From Nostoc sp. KVJ3 (GTDB taxonomy: Bacteria; Cyanobacteriota; Cyanobacteriia; Cyanobacteriales; Nostocaceae), in NCBI RefSeq assembly GCF_026127265.1, contig NZ_WWFG01000001.1, positions 806,001 through 870,000 on the forward strand: DNA of 64,000 nucleotides, given 5' to 3'. The position numbers were made by a program, and so were the translations under genes. Each line of letters opens with the position of its first letter. Position 1 is the stretch's first letter. Below are positions 18,087 through 26,825 of this stretch, in pieces. Below the pieces are notes generated by a model. That model saw only the letters and a program-made list of their open reading frames with translations. It did no database searches and had not been told where the DNA came from.

Positions 18087-19302
18087 AAAACTTTTCTACG
18101 GCTAACTTTGACCAAAAAAAGCGCGAACGCACTAGCAAGACACCGAGAGTAATAATTGCTATCAGTACTACCGCTAATTTATTTCCCCAAGCTGATTGTA
18201 AGGAACCCAAATAATGGGAACCAATCAACACAGTATGAATAACACTCAAGAGCAAAGCTGGCACACCCAATAGATGAATCTGTCGCCAACGCTTGCCCAA
18301 AGATTTCTGCAAAGATTCCCAACTTGTGAAAGCGGCGGGGGACATTAATATTAATGCTACAGCACCCGCAGCCATACCCAACTGGAATTCTGGCGGCATA
18401 AAATCAAAGGCAGCAAAATTCCATTGCAATGAGTGTTCTATCATGTGGGCGGTGTGAACTACAGAAAGCACAAAAGCTCCCACCCCCAAGGCGCGGCGAT
18501 AACGCAATGGCGATGCCCACAACCCACTAATGGGACGCGCAATTAACGCCAAAATTAAGCAAAACAAAGCGGCGTGCCCAGTGTAATCTACCATTGTGTC
18601 ACCAGTTCGTAGCAAGGTGATAGCGCCAATGGTGAGTGTTACCCAACCACCTAATCGAAATAACTGACTGCGTCTGTCTTTGCTTACCAACGATGTGGAG
18701 ACACCCACACCTAGCATCGTGGGCAGGGTTCCTAGTCCAAAAGCCAACATAGTTGCCCCACCCATTAATAAATTGCCAGTTTCAGCGGCTTTTATTTGGG
18801 CAGCATAGAGGAAACCACAGGGCATTAAACCCCAAGTCATCCCCAAAAGCATTGGTGTCCACCATTTTGTTTTAAAGGAAAGCTTAACCATTCCTGTGCT
18901 GAGGCGATCATGTAAGCTACCTTGCAATAAAGGATGTAACACAGGAATGCGCGGCAAAAAATCGGGTTTTATTTGTCCTAAACCAAACCAAATCAGCATC
19001 AAGCCAGTTAAAATTGCCATCCAGCGCCGAAAATCGCTACCAACACCCGCTAGTTGTCCACCTTGCAGCAATACTGAACCTAATGCCCCAATGCCAGCAC
19101 CGACGAGAGCATAGCTCAACATCCGCCCCAGGTTTAGCAAAAGATGAAATTTTAATTGCTGTCGCCAGATGCCAGACTTTTCTGATGTTCCTTTCGGTTG
19201 ATGAGACAGGGAAAAGGCTACTGTTAGGGGGCCACACATCCCAAAGCAGTGCCCAAAACTCCCCAGGAACCCCAGGATTGAGATCAGCAACAAATCTACC
19301 AT
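18061..19302 (-). CDS. SafE/UreH-like (LysE-fold) membrane transporter
   Basis: The 413-residue product begins LISILGFLGSFGHCFGMCGPLTVAF, the cysteine-bearing first segment typical of the UreH/DsbD_2/SafE group. A second such motif is TWGLMPCGFLYAAQIKAAETG near residue 170. At least ten hydrophobic segments follow, the last four of which make the protein longer than usual UreH-type proteins (about 230 residues). The C-terminal extension (about 240-413) contains several histidines (HTAHMIEHS, HLLGVPALLLSVIHTVLIGSHYLG) in a pattern like ferric-reductase or cytochrome b-type membrane domains. The gene overlaps the downstream secreted-protein gene by 26 bases. Family knowledge suggests metal (Ni, Cu) or redox transport; which is unknown. 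Confidence 0.7.
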   Translation of the reverse strand: MVDLLLISILGFLGSFGHCFGMCGPLTVAFSLSHQPKGTSEKSGIWRQQLKFHLLLNLGRMLSYALVGAGIGALGSVLLQGGQLAGVGSDFRRWMAILTGLMLIWFGLGQIKPDFLPRIPVLHPLLQGSLHDRLSTGMVKLSFKTKWWTPMLLGMTWGLMPCGFLYAAQIKAAETGNLLMGGATMLAFGLGTLPTMLGVGVSTSLVSKDRRSQLFRLGGWVTLTIGAITLLRTGDTMVDYTGHAALFCLILALIARPISGLWASPLRYRRALGVGAFVLSVVHTAHMIEHSLQWNFAAFDFMPPEFQLGMAAGAVALILMSPAAFTSWESLQKSLGKRWRQIHLLGVPALLLSVIHTVLIGSHYLGSLQSAWGNKLAVVLIAIITLGVLLVRSRFFWSKLAVEKFYVPPTKSR

Positions 19303-19529
19303 AAAAAAAGTCCTGAGTTCTGAGTAATGAGTCCTGAGTGTCAGAATTTTGAAGAATTAAGAATAAATTTTTTCTTCCTCTTTCATCAGTACTCAGTCCT
19401 CCTCTAGTGCGGAACTCTAAGTAAAGTTGCGCTCTATGTCAAAAGACAAGCTGTCAAACTTGATATTCACTCTAAAAAAAAGCGAAATGGGCGGTTATAA
19501 ACCGCACGTCAGTTGCTTCTCCCTTGGCG

Positions 19530-19704
19530 CTAGTAGTCTACCAAGCCAACTTTGAAGGGTAAAAGAACGAACCGCAGAGGCACAGAGAAGCCAGTGCGTT
19601 GGGCGGGTTCCCCGACTTGAAGCAACTGGCGCGACACAGAGAAAAAGAGAGAAAGATTCTAAAACTTGGTTTACGTAAGCATTATTGACTTGATAGACTA
19701 CTAG
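19530..19704. repeat. Intergenic element with 11-bp inverted ends
   Basis: CTAGTAGTCTA at 19530-19540 is matched by TAGACTACTAG at 19694-19704. The inside has the GGGTTCCCCGACTTGAAGCAACTGGCG sequence in part (19606-19633), a dispersed repeat type of Nostoc. A 71-codon frame across it reads only repeat sequence. The wider gap 19303-20074 otherwise contains AT-rich DNA that must hold the promoter of the 20075 gene. Confidence 0.55.
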
Positions 19705-20074
19705 CCTCACCCTTTGGGAGAAGAGAGAAGCAAGTGACGCGCTAATGAGCTTCGCAAGGGCTTAACTTGACACCAGTAATTGTTGTGCCACTAGTAAAAA
19801 CTTATATACATCCGGGTTTGTGTGAATTAGTATAACTTGCATTTATAGCGTAGATCAAAGGAAAATTTTGTATCTTATTGCCAGATTTTTTTGGAATTAA
19901 TGTCCATAATAAAAGCACTCTACCTCTAATACAAGATAGTAAGAAAACTCTCTAGAGGTTATTTTATCAAAAACCGTCTCAATCACACTTCGACACATTA
20001 ATGCATAATGTGAGCTATTTGCATAGTGCCTAAATTCTAGCAGGATATGTTCGCTAATCTAAGTAGGAAGATCG

Positions 20075-20857
20075 ATGGAAGTTTCTGGATGCAATATCAA
20101 TTACCCACTAAATCCTCTTTCCTCTCTTGAAGATTTTCCCGTTATTCAAACTGAAAAATATATCCTCCGGCTGGCTTCAACTGAAGAAGAATTAGAATCA
20201 ATTTTTCGGTTGCGTTTTGAAGTTTTTAATCTGGAACTAGGTTTAGGATTCTCCACTTCTAATTTTACCCAGATGGATATAGATAAGTTTGATGCCGTTT
20301 GCCATCATTTAATCCTTATCTCTAAACAAACGGGTAAAACAATTGGAACTTATCGGATGCAAACCTATACAATGGCTTCTCAAAGACTAGGCTTTGATGC
20401 TGCTGATATATTTAATCTTAATGCAATTCCTAATTCTGTGCTTCAGACATCAGTAGAAGTTGGCCGTGCATGTATAGCTAAAGAATATCGCAATATTCAG
20501 GCACTTTTACTACTCTGGGAAGGGCTGGCAAATTATCTGATCTGGAGTAAAAACCAATATTTTTTTGGCTGTGCATCATTACTAACACAATGTCCTCGGC
20601 AAGCTACTTGTACTTATGATTATTTTCGACAAAATGGCTTGATGCATCCGAGTATTTTGGTTTATCCAAATTCACAATCTTGTCTAGAATTGCCTCAAAA
20701 ATGTCCAGATTTATCCTATGTTGAAATTCCTAAAATTTTGCAAGCATACTTGAATATTGGAGCTAAAATATGTAGTGTTCCAGCTATTGATACTCAGTTT
20801 AAGACTATTGATTTTCTAACTATGTCTAATACCAAAGACTTTGCAAGATGGCGTTAA
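20075..20857 (+). CDS. OlsB-like GNAT N-acyltransferase
   Basis: The 260-residue product resembles OlsB and related acyl-ACP-dependent N-acyltransferases (PF13444 type), which attach a 3-hydroxy fatty acid to ornithine or another amino acid to start ornithine-type lipids. Matching blocks are LRLASTEEELESIFRLRFEVFNLELG, DKFDAVCHHLILI, TIGTYRMQTY, VEVGRACIAKEYRN and, at the end, ILQAYLNIGAKICSVPAIDTQFKTIDFLTM, which matches the typical tail of OlsB proteins. The start ATG at 20075 is preceded by AGGAAG. No OlsA-like O-acyltransferase is seen nearby, so the final product may be a lyso-lipid or the partner may be elsewhere. The next gene starts 139 bases downstream. Confidence 0.75.
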   Translation: MEVSGCNINYPLNPLSSLEDFPVIQTEKYILRLASTEEELESIFRLRFEVFNLELGLGFSTSNFTQMDIDKFDAVCHHLILISKQTGKTIGTYRMQTYTMASQRLGFDAADIFNLNAIPNSVLQTSVEVGRACIAKEYRNIQALLLLWEGLANYLIWSKNQYFFGCASLLTQCPRQATCTYDYFRQNGLMHPSILVYPNSQSCLELPQKCPDLSYVEIPKILQAYLNIGAKICSVPAIDTQFKTIDFLTMSNTKDFARWR

Positions 20858-20996
20858 CAAATTTTGTCAGAATTCTCTTTTGCACCAACAAATCTGAGTT
20901 ATAGGTACAGAAACAATAGGAACATTTCTGATATTTTACTCTACATAATTCATAGCGATCGCAATTATTTTAGACATTTCATTGGGAAACCTACTT

Positions 20997-22610
20997 ATGC
21001 GCCATCTCAAATTTGCTCCGAGTTGGTTGCGATATTTAATTATTTTCTTATTGTTGATGGGAATATCATTTCGGTTTTTTAACCTTGATGGCAAAGTTTA
21101 CTCCCATGACGAAACTTACACCTCATTGCGAATTTCTGGTTACACAATAACTGAAGTAAAAAAGCAAATTTTTAATAATCGTGTCATTGCTGGAGAAAGT
21201 TTTGCCCAGTTTCAAGGTGCAAATCCAGAGAAAAACTTAAATGACACAATTATGACTTTGGCTAAAGAAGATTCTTACCATCCACCGCTTTATTACATAA
21301 TAGCCAGATTCTGGATGCAAATCTTTGGTAATTCGGTGACAGCGATTAGAAGTTTATCTGCTTGCATCAGTTTGCTGGTTTTTCCTTGTGTTTATTGGCT
21401 ATGTCGAGAATTATTTAATGTACCATTATCAGTTCCGAGTGTAGCGATCGCACTCGTGGCAATTTCTCCAATTCAGCTAGTATACGCCCAAGAAGCACAA
21501 GAATATATTCTCTGGTTGGTCACTATATTGCTATCAAGTGCATCTCTGCTGCGAGCAATGCGCCTGGAAGATGAGCTACTGAAAGAACGACAGCGACCAG
21601 ATTTATTTGCCATCTGGAGCATTTATGCAGTAACTTTAGCTATCAGTCTTTATATATTTCTTTGGAGTGCATTTGTTGCAGTTGCTCACGGAATTTATGC
21701 GATCGTCACGGCTAAATTTCAGTTGACTAAAACTGTCAAAACTTATCTACTAGCATCACTGGTAGGTTTTTTAGCCTTCATGCCTTGGATAACAGTTGTA
21801 ATCGGTGACTTTTTTCAATTTCTGATTTCAGCAGATAAGACAACAACGCAGTCATCTTTGATGCCTATAGTTCCATTTTTGTTGATGCAATTAAGCCGAA
21901 TTTTTTTTGATGTAGACCTGAGATCAGATAATTATCTAGGTAATTCAATTATCCCAATTTTTTTAATTTTAGTAGGATATTCAATTTATTTTCTTTGCCA
22001 AACAACTAATTATAAAATCTGGTTTTTTCTGATGGCATTGATTGTAGTACCAGCACTACCCCTAATAGTACCAGGTTTAATTGCTGGGGGCATCCAATCA
22101 TCTACTGAAGCATACTTTATCCCATCTTATTTAGGAATACAAGTTACTATTGCTTATCTACTAGCTACACAATTAGCTAATGCTAGCGTGTCACGGCGGA
22201 GCATTTGGCACATAATTCTGGCATTAGTAATTATTTGTGGTCTGATTTCTTGTAAAGTGAGTTCTCAGGCAGAAACTTGGTGGAATAAGGGTATAAGCTA
22301 TGATCATCCACAAGTAGCCCAAATCATCAATCAGGCTGCTCATCCACTTTTGATTAGTGATGCTTTGAACAATAACTATGGGAATATCTTTTCTCTGAGC
22401 TATCTTTTGGAACCAAAAGTACGATTTTTGCTGGTGAATAACCAAAAAACTCCTAAAATTCCTAATGGTTATACTGATGTATTTTTATTCAATCCTTCAG
22501 ATACTTGGCGCGAAACAATAGAAACAAAATATAAATCAAATACAGATATTGTTTATAGTGATAAATATTATTCGGTCTGGAAATTGACTAAACGCAGAAG
22601 CGCAGAGTAA
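20997..22610 (+). CDS. GT39-type membrane glycosyltransferase, paralogue A
   Basis: The product has about ten membrane segments and the GT39/ArnT-like hallmarks: an early acidic HDETYTSLRISGYT motif in the first extracytoplasmic loop (the catalytic Asp/Glu region) and HPPLYYIIARFW. Such enzymes transfer sugars from lipid-phosphate carriers to proteins, lipids or polysaccharides at the outer face of the membrane. The start is chosen at 20997 because MRHLKFAPSWLRYL aligns with MSHLKLTLNRLRFL of the neighbouring paralogue; the frame opens a little earlier at 20982. Identity to paralogue B is high through most of the length (about two thirds by eye in the first 120 residues). Length is 537 residues from this start. 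Confidence 0.82.
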   Translation: MRHLKFAPSWLRYLIIFLLLMGISFRFFNLDGKVYSHDETYTSLRISGYTITEVKKQIFNNRVIAGESFAQFQGANPEKNLNDTIMTLAKEDSYHPPLYYIIARFWMQIFGNSVTAIRSLSACISLLVFPCVYWLCRELFNVPLSVPSVAIALVAISPIQLVYAQEAQEYILWLVTILLSSASLLRAMRLEDELLKERQRPDLFAIWSIYAVTLAISLYIFLWSAFVAVAHGIYAIVTAKFQLTKTVKTYLLASLVGFLAFMPWITVVIGDFFQFLISADKTTTQSSLMPIVPFLLMQLSRIFFDVDLRSDNYLGNSIIPIFLILVGYSIYFLCQTTNYKIWFFLMALIVVPALPLIVPGLIAGGIQSSTEAYFIPSYLGIQVTIAYLLATQLANASVSRRSIWHIILALVIICGLISCKVSSQAETWWNKGISYDHPQVAQIINQAAHPLLISDALNNNYGNIFSLSYLLEPKVRFLLVNNQKTPKIPNGYTDVFLFNPSDTWRETIETKYKSNTDIVYSDKYYSVWKLTKRRSAE

Positions 22611-22620
22611 ACCTAATATA

Positions 22621-22800
22621 TTAGGACTTACGCACTTTCCAAATAACTTATGATGTGCATTAATATAAACAACTGTTTCAGGTTTTTCATTGATGGTAAA
22701 TAGACCCGCATCGTAGGGTCAATTCATGAATTGCCCCTACGATGGATCTGGTTTTTCCAATCATCTATACTTGGTTTTTCCTGTCAATGCGTAAGTCTTA
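22621..22800. repeat. Palindromic element, copy 2 of the CAATTCATGAATTGCC family
   Basis: The ends are TTAGGACTTACGCA (22621-on) and TGCGTAAGTCTTA (to 22800), inverted with one difference. The core again contains CAATTCATGAATTGCC inside a longer palindrome. It is the longer relative of 14795-14888. The gap 22611-23058 also holds a GGTGCGTTA-containing inverted repeat (about 22848-22905). No gene is supported. Confidence 0.75.
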
Positions 22801-23058
22801 TATATAGGAATCATATTTTATTTCTGAATAAAAGTAGTTACTGTGGGGTGCGTTAGGATGAAATCTGTAACGCACCATTTGTAAGGCTTTGGTGCGTTAC
22901 GACGTTCCGTCTAACACACTCTACAAACACTTAGATTTTTTCAGAAATCAGATAGTAATCCTATAGTAGTCCTAAATCATTCGGGGAAAGTTAGATCGCC
23001 GATTTGTTAAAGAAGGCGGCGATCTGAACACTGCAACAAGTTATTATAAAGTTTAATT

Positions 23059-24681
23059 ATGTCGCATCTCAAACTTACTCTAAATAGGTTGCGGTTTCTC
23101 ATTGTCGTTCTGTTGCTGGTGGGTATATTCTTTCGCTTTTTTAACCTTGACCGTAAAGTTTACTGGCATGATGAGACTTTTACTTCCTTGCGGATTTCTG
23201 GTTATACGGCAAATGAAGTCAGGCAGCAAATATTTAATGGTCGCATAATTACAAAAGAAAGTTTTGCCAAATTCCAAATTTCCAATATAGAAAAAGGCTT
23301 AATTGACACAATCAACTCTTTGGAAACAGAAGATCCACAGCATCCACCATTGTATTATCTAATTGCTCGGTTTTGGGTGGGAATCTTTGGCAATTCGGTG
23401 ACGGTAATTAGAAGTTTATCTGCCTTTATCAGCTTGTTGATTTTTCCCAGTATTTATTGGTTATGTCGAGAATTATTTAAAGCATCAGTATGGGTATCGG
23501 AGGTTGCGATCGCACTTATGGCAATCTCCCCTATTCATCTAGTATACGCCCAAGAAGCACGAGAATATATTCTCTGGATTGTGACTATATTGCTATGCAG
23601 CGCCTCATTGTTACGAGCATTACGGCTAGAATCTAAGGGTAAAGCACACATCTTAAATTGGGGAATATACACCGTAACTTTGGCACTCACTTTTTATACA
23701 TTTTTGTTGAGTGGATTTGTCGCAATTGCTCATGGAATTTATGTAATCGCTACTGCAAAATTTAGGTTGACGGGGACAGTGAAAGCTTATTTATTCGCAT
23801 CTCTAGCAGGGTTTTTAGCTTTTACACCTTGGATACTGGTTCTAATCGATAACTCTTTGCAATTTGCTAGTTCAACAGATTGGGCAAAAATGCAGTTTCC
23901 TCTAGAGATTTTAATTAAATCTTGGCTTTTACAGTTGAGCCGGATTTTTATTGATTTAAACTTTGGTTTTGAAAATACCTTTAGCTATATAATTACGCCA
24001 ATATTTTTAAGTTTTATTGGATATTCTATTTATTTTCTTTGTCAAAGAACTAACTATAAAATATGGTTTTTTATTGTAACGTTAATTGTGATTCCGGCGT
24101 TACCTTTAGTGTTACCAGATTTAATTTTTGGGGGTATCCGCTCACTTTCAGAGCGCTATTTATTGCCTTCTTATTTGGGCATTCAATTAGCTGTTACTTA
24201 CCTAATAGCTACGCAACTAAATAATGAGAGTCTTATCCGCCGGAGAATCGGGCAAACAATCATGGGACTAATTATTATTTGTGGGCTAGTTTCTTATGGA
24301 GTGAATTCTCAGGCAGAAACTTGGTGGAGTAAGGTTATTAGCTATGGTAATCCCCAAATTGCGAAAATTATCAATCAGGCTACTCATCCACTTTTGATTA
24401 GTGATGATTTGGGTATTAATTATGGCAACATCTTTTCTCTCAGCTATCTTTTGCAGTCAAAAGTGCAGTTTCAATTAATAAAAGGCCAAACTATTCCCAA
24501 TATTCCTGATGAATTCACAGATATTTTTTTACTAAATCCTTCAGATATTTGGCGCAAGCAAATAGAAACAAGTTACAAATATAAAACATTTGTTGTATAT
24601 AGTGACAATAATTACTTGCTCTGGAAGTTAGAAAAATCTCGTTCATTACAATACATAATTTTGTTCAAAAATAAAATATGA
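23059..24681 (+). CDS. GT39-type membrane glycosyltransferase, paralogue B
   Basis: The 540-residue product is a close tandem paralogue of the protein encoded at 20997-22610. It keeps the same HDETFTSLRISGYT and HPPLYYLIARFW motifs, a central run of membrane segments and a soluble C-terminal tail with PLLISDDLGINYGNIFSLSYLL. The last 16 or so residues (SLQYIILFKNKI) differ from copy A and look like read-through into AT-rich DNA. The two genes are 448 bases apart, the space being occupied by repeats, so they may be transcribed separately. Acceptor and sugar donor are unknown. The duplication suggests distinct acceptors or donor sugars for the two copies. Confidence 0.82.
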   Translation: MSHLKLTLNRLRFLIVVLLLVGIFFRFFNLDRKVYWHDETFTSLRISGYTANEVRQQIFNGRIITKESFAKFQISNIEKGLIDTINSLETEDPQHPPLYYLIARFWVGIFGNSVTVIRSLSAFISLLIFPSIYWLCRELFKASVWVSEVAIALMAISPIHLVYAQEAREYILWIVTILLCSASLLRALRLESKGKAHILNWGIYTVTLALTFYTFLLSGFVAIAHGIYVIATAKFRLTGTVKAYLFASLAGFLAFTPWILVLIDNSLQFASSTDWAKMQFPLEILIKSWLLQLSRIFIDLNFGFENTFSYIITPIFLSFIGYSIYFLCQRTNYKIWFFIVTLIVIPALPLVLPDLIFGGIRSLSERYLLPSYLGIQLAVTYLIATQLNNESLIRRRIGQTIMGLIIICGLVSYGVNSQAETWWSKVISYGNPQIAKIINQATHPLLISDDLGINYGNIFSLSYLLQSKVQFQLIKGQTIPNIPDEFTDIFLLNPSDIWRKQIETSYKYKTFVVYSDNNYLLWKLEKSRSLQYIILFKNKI

Positions 24682-24829
24682 TTCCTATATTTATTAGGTT
24701 TATTAAAATAACCTGAAAATCATAGAAATTAATCTTAAACAGATTCTCATCTGAAATTAATTTAAGTGGTACTACGATGCTTTAAATTGTCCTTTGAGAT
24801 GAATTTAATGATTCATTAAAAGGTGTTGT

Positions 24830-25549
24830 ATGCAACTAACAGATTTTCTTGGTCTTTTACATCCAGCGATCGCAGTCATATTCGTATTTCCACTTATTGG
24901 TACAGTGATTAATTTTGCTTGGCAAACACGCCAACGCAGATTGCAAATTTTAGCTGGGAATAAGAGCAAAATTCCCCCCGTGGTGGGCACAGAACATAAG
25001 CAGTTAGGCGAAAGACTAACAAGTGCAGTTGTCGGATTAACTTTAATCGGCTTAAGCTACCCGATTGGCAAAAATATTATCAAAAATGAATTGTGGAATA
25101 AAGCGCCTTTTCAAGTTGTTTTTATCCTGTTAATATTTGCTGCAACTATCGCCTCATTAGTATTTCTCTATCGGGCAAGACAGCGATTGTGGCGGGGAGT
25201 TTTTGCAACTTTAACTGGTGCAGGTTTAGTAATTATCGGTTGTCAGGATGGAGTATATCGTCTCTCTAATGAGTGGTATTGGTCACATTATTATATTGGC
25301 ATTACCGCAGCAATGCTGATGATTTTTTCATTAGCGATTGTTCAAGATATTTATCAAGATAAGTCCAATCTTTGGCGTACAGTCCACACAATTTTAAACT
25401 GCATTGCTTTATTACTATTCATTGGACAAGGCATGACAGGAACACGAGACTTATTAGAAATTCCCTTAAGTTGGCAAGAACCTTATATTTATCAGTGTGA
25501 TTTTACAAATAAAACTTGTCCAACGCCAAATTCTCAACCACTAAAGTAA
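24830..25549 (+). CDS. DUF4079 family membrane protein
   Basis: The 239-residue product has six or so hydrophobic segments and the cyanobacterial DUF4079 pattern: an N-terminal LLHPAIAVIFVFPLIG, a polar loop RQRRLQ...VGTEHKQLGE, and NEWYWSHYYIGITAAMLMIFSLAIVQDIYQD with conserved His. HxxxG and paired histidines hint at a cytochrome b-like fold, but no haem binding is established to my knowledge. The protein is probably in the thylakoid or plasma membrane. AAAAGGTGTTGT precedes the ATG at 24830. Confidence 0.75.
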   Translation: MQLTDFLGLLHPAIAVIFVFPLIGTVINFAWQTRQRRLQILAGNKSKIPPVVGTEHKQLGERLTSAVVGLTLIGLSYPIGKNIIKNELWNKAPFQVVFILLIFAATIASLVFLYRARQRLWRGVFATLTGAGLVIIGCQDGVYRLSNEWYWSHYYIGITAAMLMIFSLAIVQDIYQDKSNLWRTVHTILNCIALLLFIGQGMTGTRDLLEIPLSWQEPYIYQCDFTNKTCPTPNSQPLK

Positions 25550-25591
25550 ACTAAGGAACTTCCAAGAAATAAATCATTTAATATTCTTTAT

Positions 25592-26011
25592 TTATGCAAT
25601 ATTGTCTACAAGCCGATCGCAAATTGTTTTGAGTTGCTCTTGAGTTTTTATTGGCTCTCGCGGTGCTGGCAATTCTGTATTAGGCCAGTTGGGTAAGCTA
25701 TTGCAAGGACATAACAATGCTGGCATCCCGACATTTCGAGCGGCTACTGGCATACTGCAACGACCACAAGGCACGAGATCCCATGCTGGTGTTAACAGTT
25801 CAGCAATTGTTTCTTGTGTACCCTCTAAGTGACAATCACCTGATTCTGGGGAAATAATTTTTTGCCAGCACTCTTCAAATTCTTCACTATAGCGATCGCC
25901 ATTTAGCACCGATAGCGGCAAAATGCTTGCCTTACCGTTGCCCGTAATTACTTTCTTGCCTAACTGAAACCAGTAGGCAAGGTATCCTCTAACTTGTTGT
26001 TTAGTTGCCAT
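25592..26011 (-). CDS. Conserved cyanobacterial protein of unknown function, Cys-rich middle
   Basis: The 139-residue product is soluble, starts MATKQQVRGYLAYWFQLGKKVI and has a cysteine cluster at about residues 60-100: GDCHLEG, PCGRCSMPVAAR and LLCPCNSLPNWPN. The CGRC...CPC spacing could bind a metal such as zinc or a cluster. I do not recognise a named family. It lies 35 bases downstream of cobU on the same strand, so the two probably form an operon. The gap carries TTTTAGA repeats (about 26019-26040). A link to cobalamin metabolism is only suggested by position. Confidence 0.65.
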   Translation of the reverse strand: MATKQQVRGYLAYWFQLGKKVITGNGKASILPLSVLNGDRYSEEFEECWQKIISPESGDCHLEGTQETIAELLTPAWDLVPCGRCSMPVAARNVGMPALLCPCNSLPNWPNTELPAPREPIKTQEQLKTICDRLVDNIA

Positions 26012-26046
26012 AAGACAATTTTAGATTTTAGATTTTAGATTTGGGA

Positions 26047-26610
26047 TTAAAAATCTTGATTCGTGACTTCTCTGTTGGGCAATGGTGAACCAAGGACGCT
26101 GAGATTGAGAACATAACCACCAGTAACTAAATAAACAGTTTCACTAAGTGTAGCTAGCTGGCGAACCAAAGAACCCAGGCGATCGCGGAACGTTCTCCCA
26201 AGGGGATAAGCTGGTACTACACTCCAACCCACTTCTTCTGCTACAAACACCATATCAGCAGCAACGAGATCCACTGTCTCTAATAGCTCTGCAAGAATAT
26301 TTTCCCAGCTAGATTTATCCTCTTCTAATAGATTAGCAACCCAAGTTCCTAAAGAATCAATTAAAAGGCAGGTATGGGGTTTGGCATCAGCAAGGGTAGC
26401 AGACAGTTCCACGGGTACAGATAGAGTTACCCAGTCTGAGGGACGACGTTGTTGGTGTTCTAAAATGCGTTGATGCCACTCCCGATCGTCTAGGTTATCA
26501 GTGGCTGTTGCTACGTAAATAATTGCTTTTCCTGACTGCATCGCCAGAGTTTCCGCCCATTCACTTTTACCAGATCGTGCTGGCCCTGTTACTAAGATGA
26601 CTTTACCCAA
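26047..26610 (-). CDS. cobU: Adenosylcobinamide kinase / adenosylcobinamide-phosphate guanylyltransferase
   Basis: The bifunctional enzyme phosphorylates adenosylcobinamide and then adds GMP to make adenosylcobinamide-GDP, a late step of cobalamin synthesis. The 187-residue length is normal. The N-terminal P-loop is VTGPARSGKSEWAE, followed by YVATATDNLDDREWHQRILEHQQRRPSDW, which holds the guanylylated histidine region, CLLIDSLGTWVANLL, and FVAEEVGWSVVPAYPLGRTFRDRLG. All motifs are present. No cobalamin riboswitch was recognised upstream. It is probably cotranscribed with the downstream Cys-rich protein gene. Confidence 0.95.
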   Translation of the reverse strand: MGKVILVTGPARSGKSEWAETLAMQSGKAIIYVATATDNLDDREWHQRILEHQQRRPSDWVTLSVPVELSATLADAKPHTCLLIDSLGTWVANLLEEDKSSWENILAELLETVDLVAADMVFVAEEVGWSVVPAYPLGRTFRDRLGSLVRQLATLSETVYLVTGGYVLNLSVLGSPLPNREVTNQDF

Positions 26611-26825
26611 AGTTGTTTCCTGAGTATCTTAACAATAAGTAGCTAGTTGTAATTTATCACCACAGTTTTTAGTTCATAGGTAAGATTTTTGGCTTGAAAT
26701 AACTTTTAAGGGATAAAATTAGCACCAGCGCCATTGATATCACAACTGGCAAAAGCCAAGAACCCCAACAACCCCATTTTTGATTATTCAACACCATTGG
26801 GGACAGCAAAATTTAGGATGTCTTT

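Noticed and set aside
19495..19710. A 71-codon minus-strand frame
   Set aside because: It coincides with a dispersed repeat bounded by 11-bp inverted ends and has no domain or conservation I recognise.
20864..21082. A 72-codon plus-strand frame between the OlsB-like and GT39 genes
   Set aside because: It overlaps the start of the GT39 gene in another frame and has no ribosome-binding site or known product.
26611..26825. Cobalamin riboswitch upstream of cobU
   Set aside because: I looked for the B12-box-like GCCACTG core and a structured leader in this spacer and did not see one.
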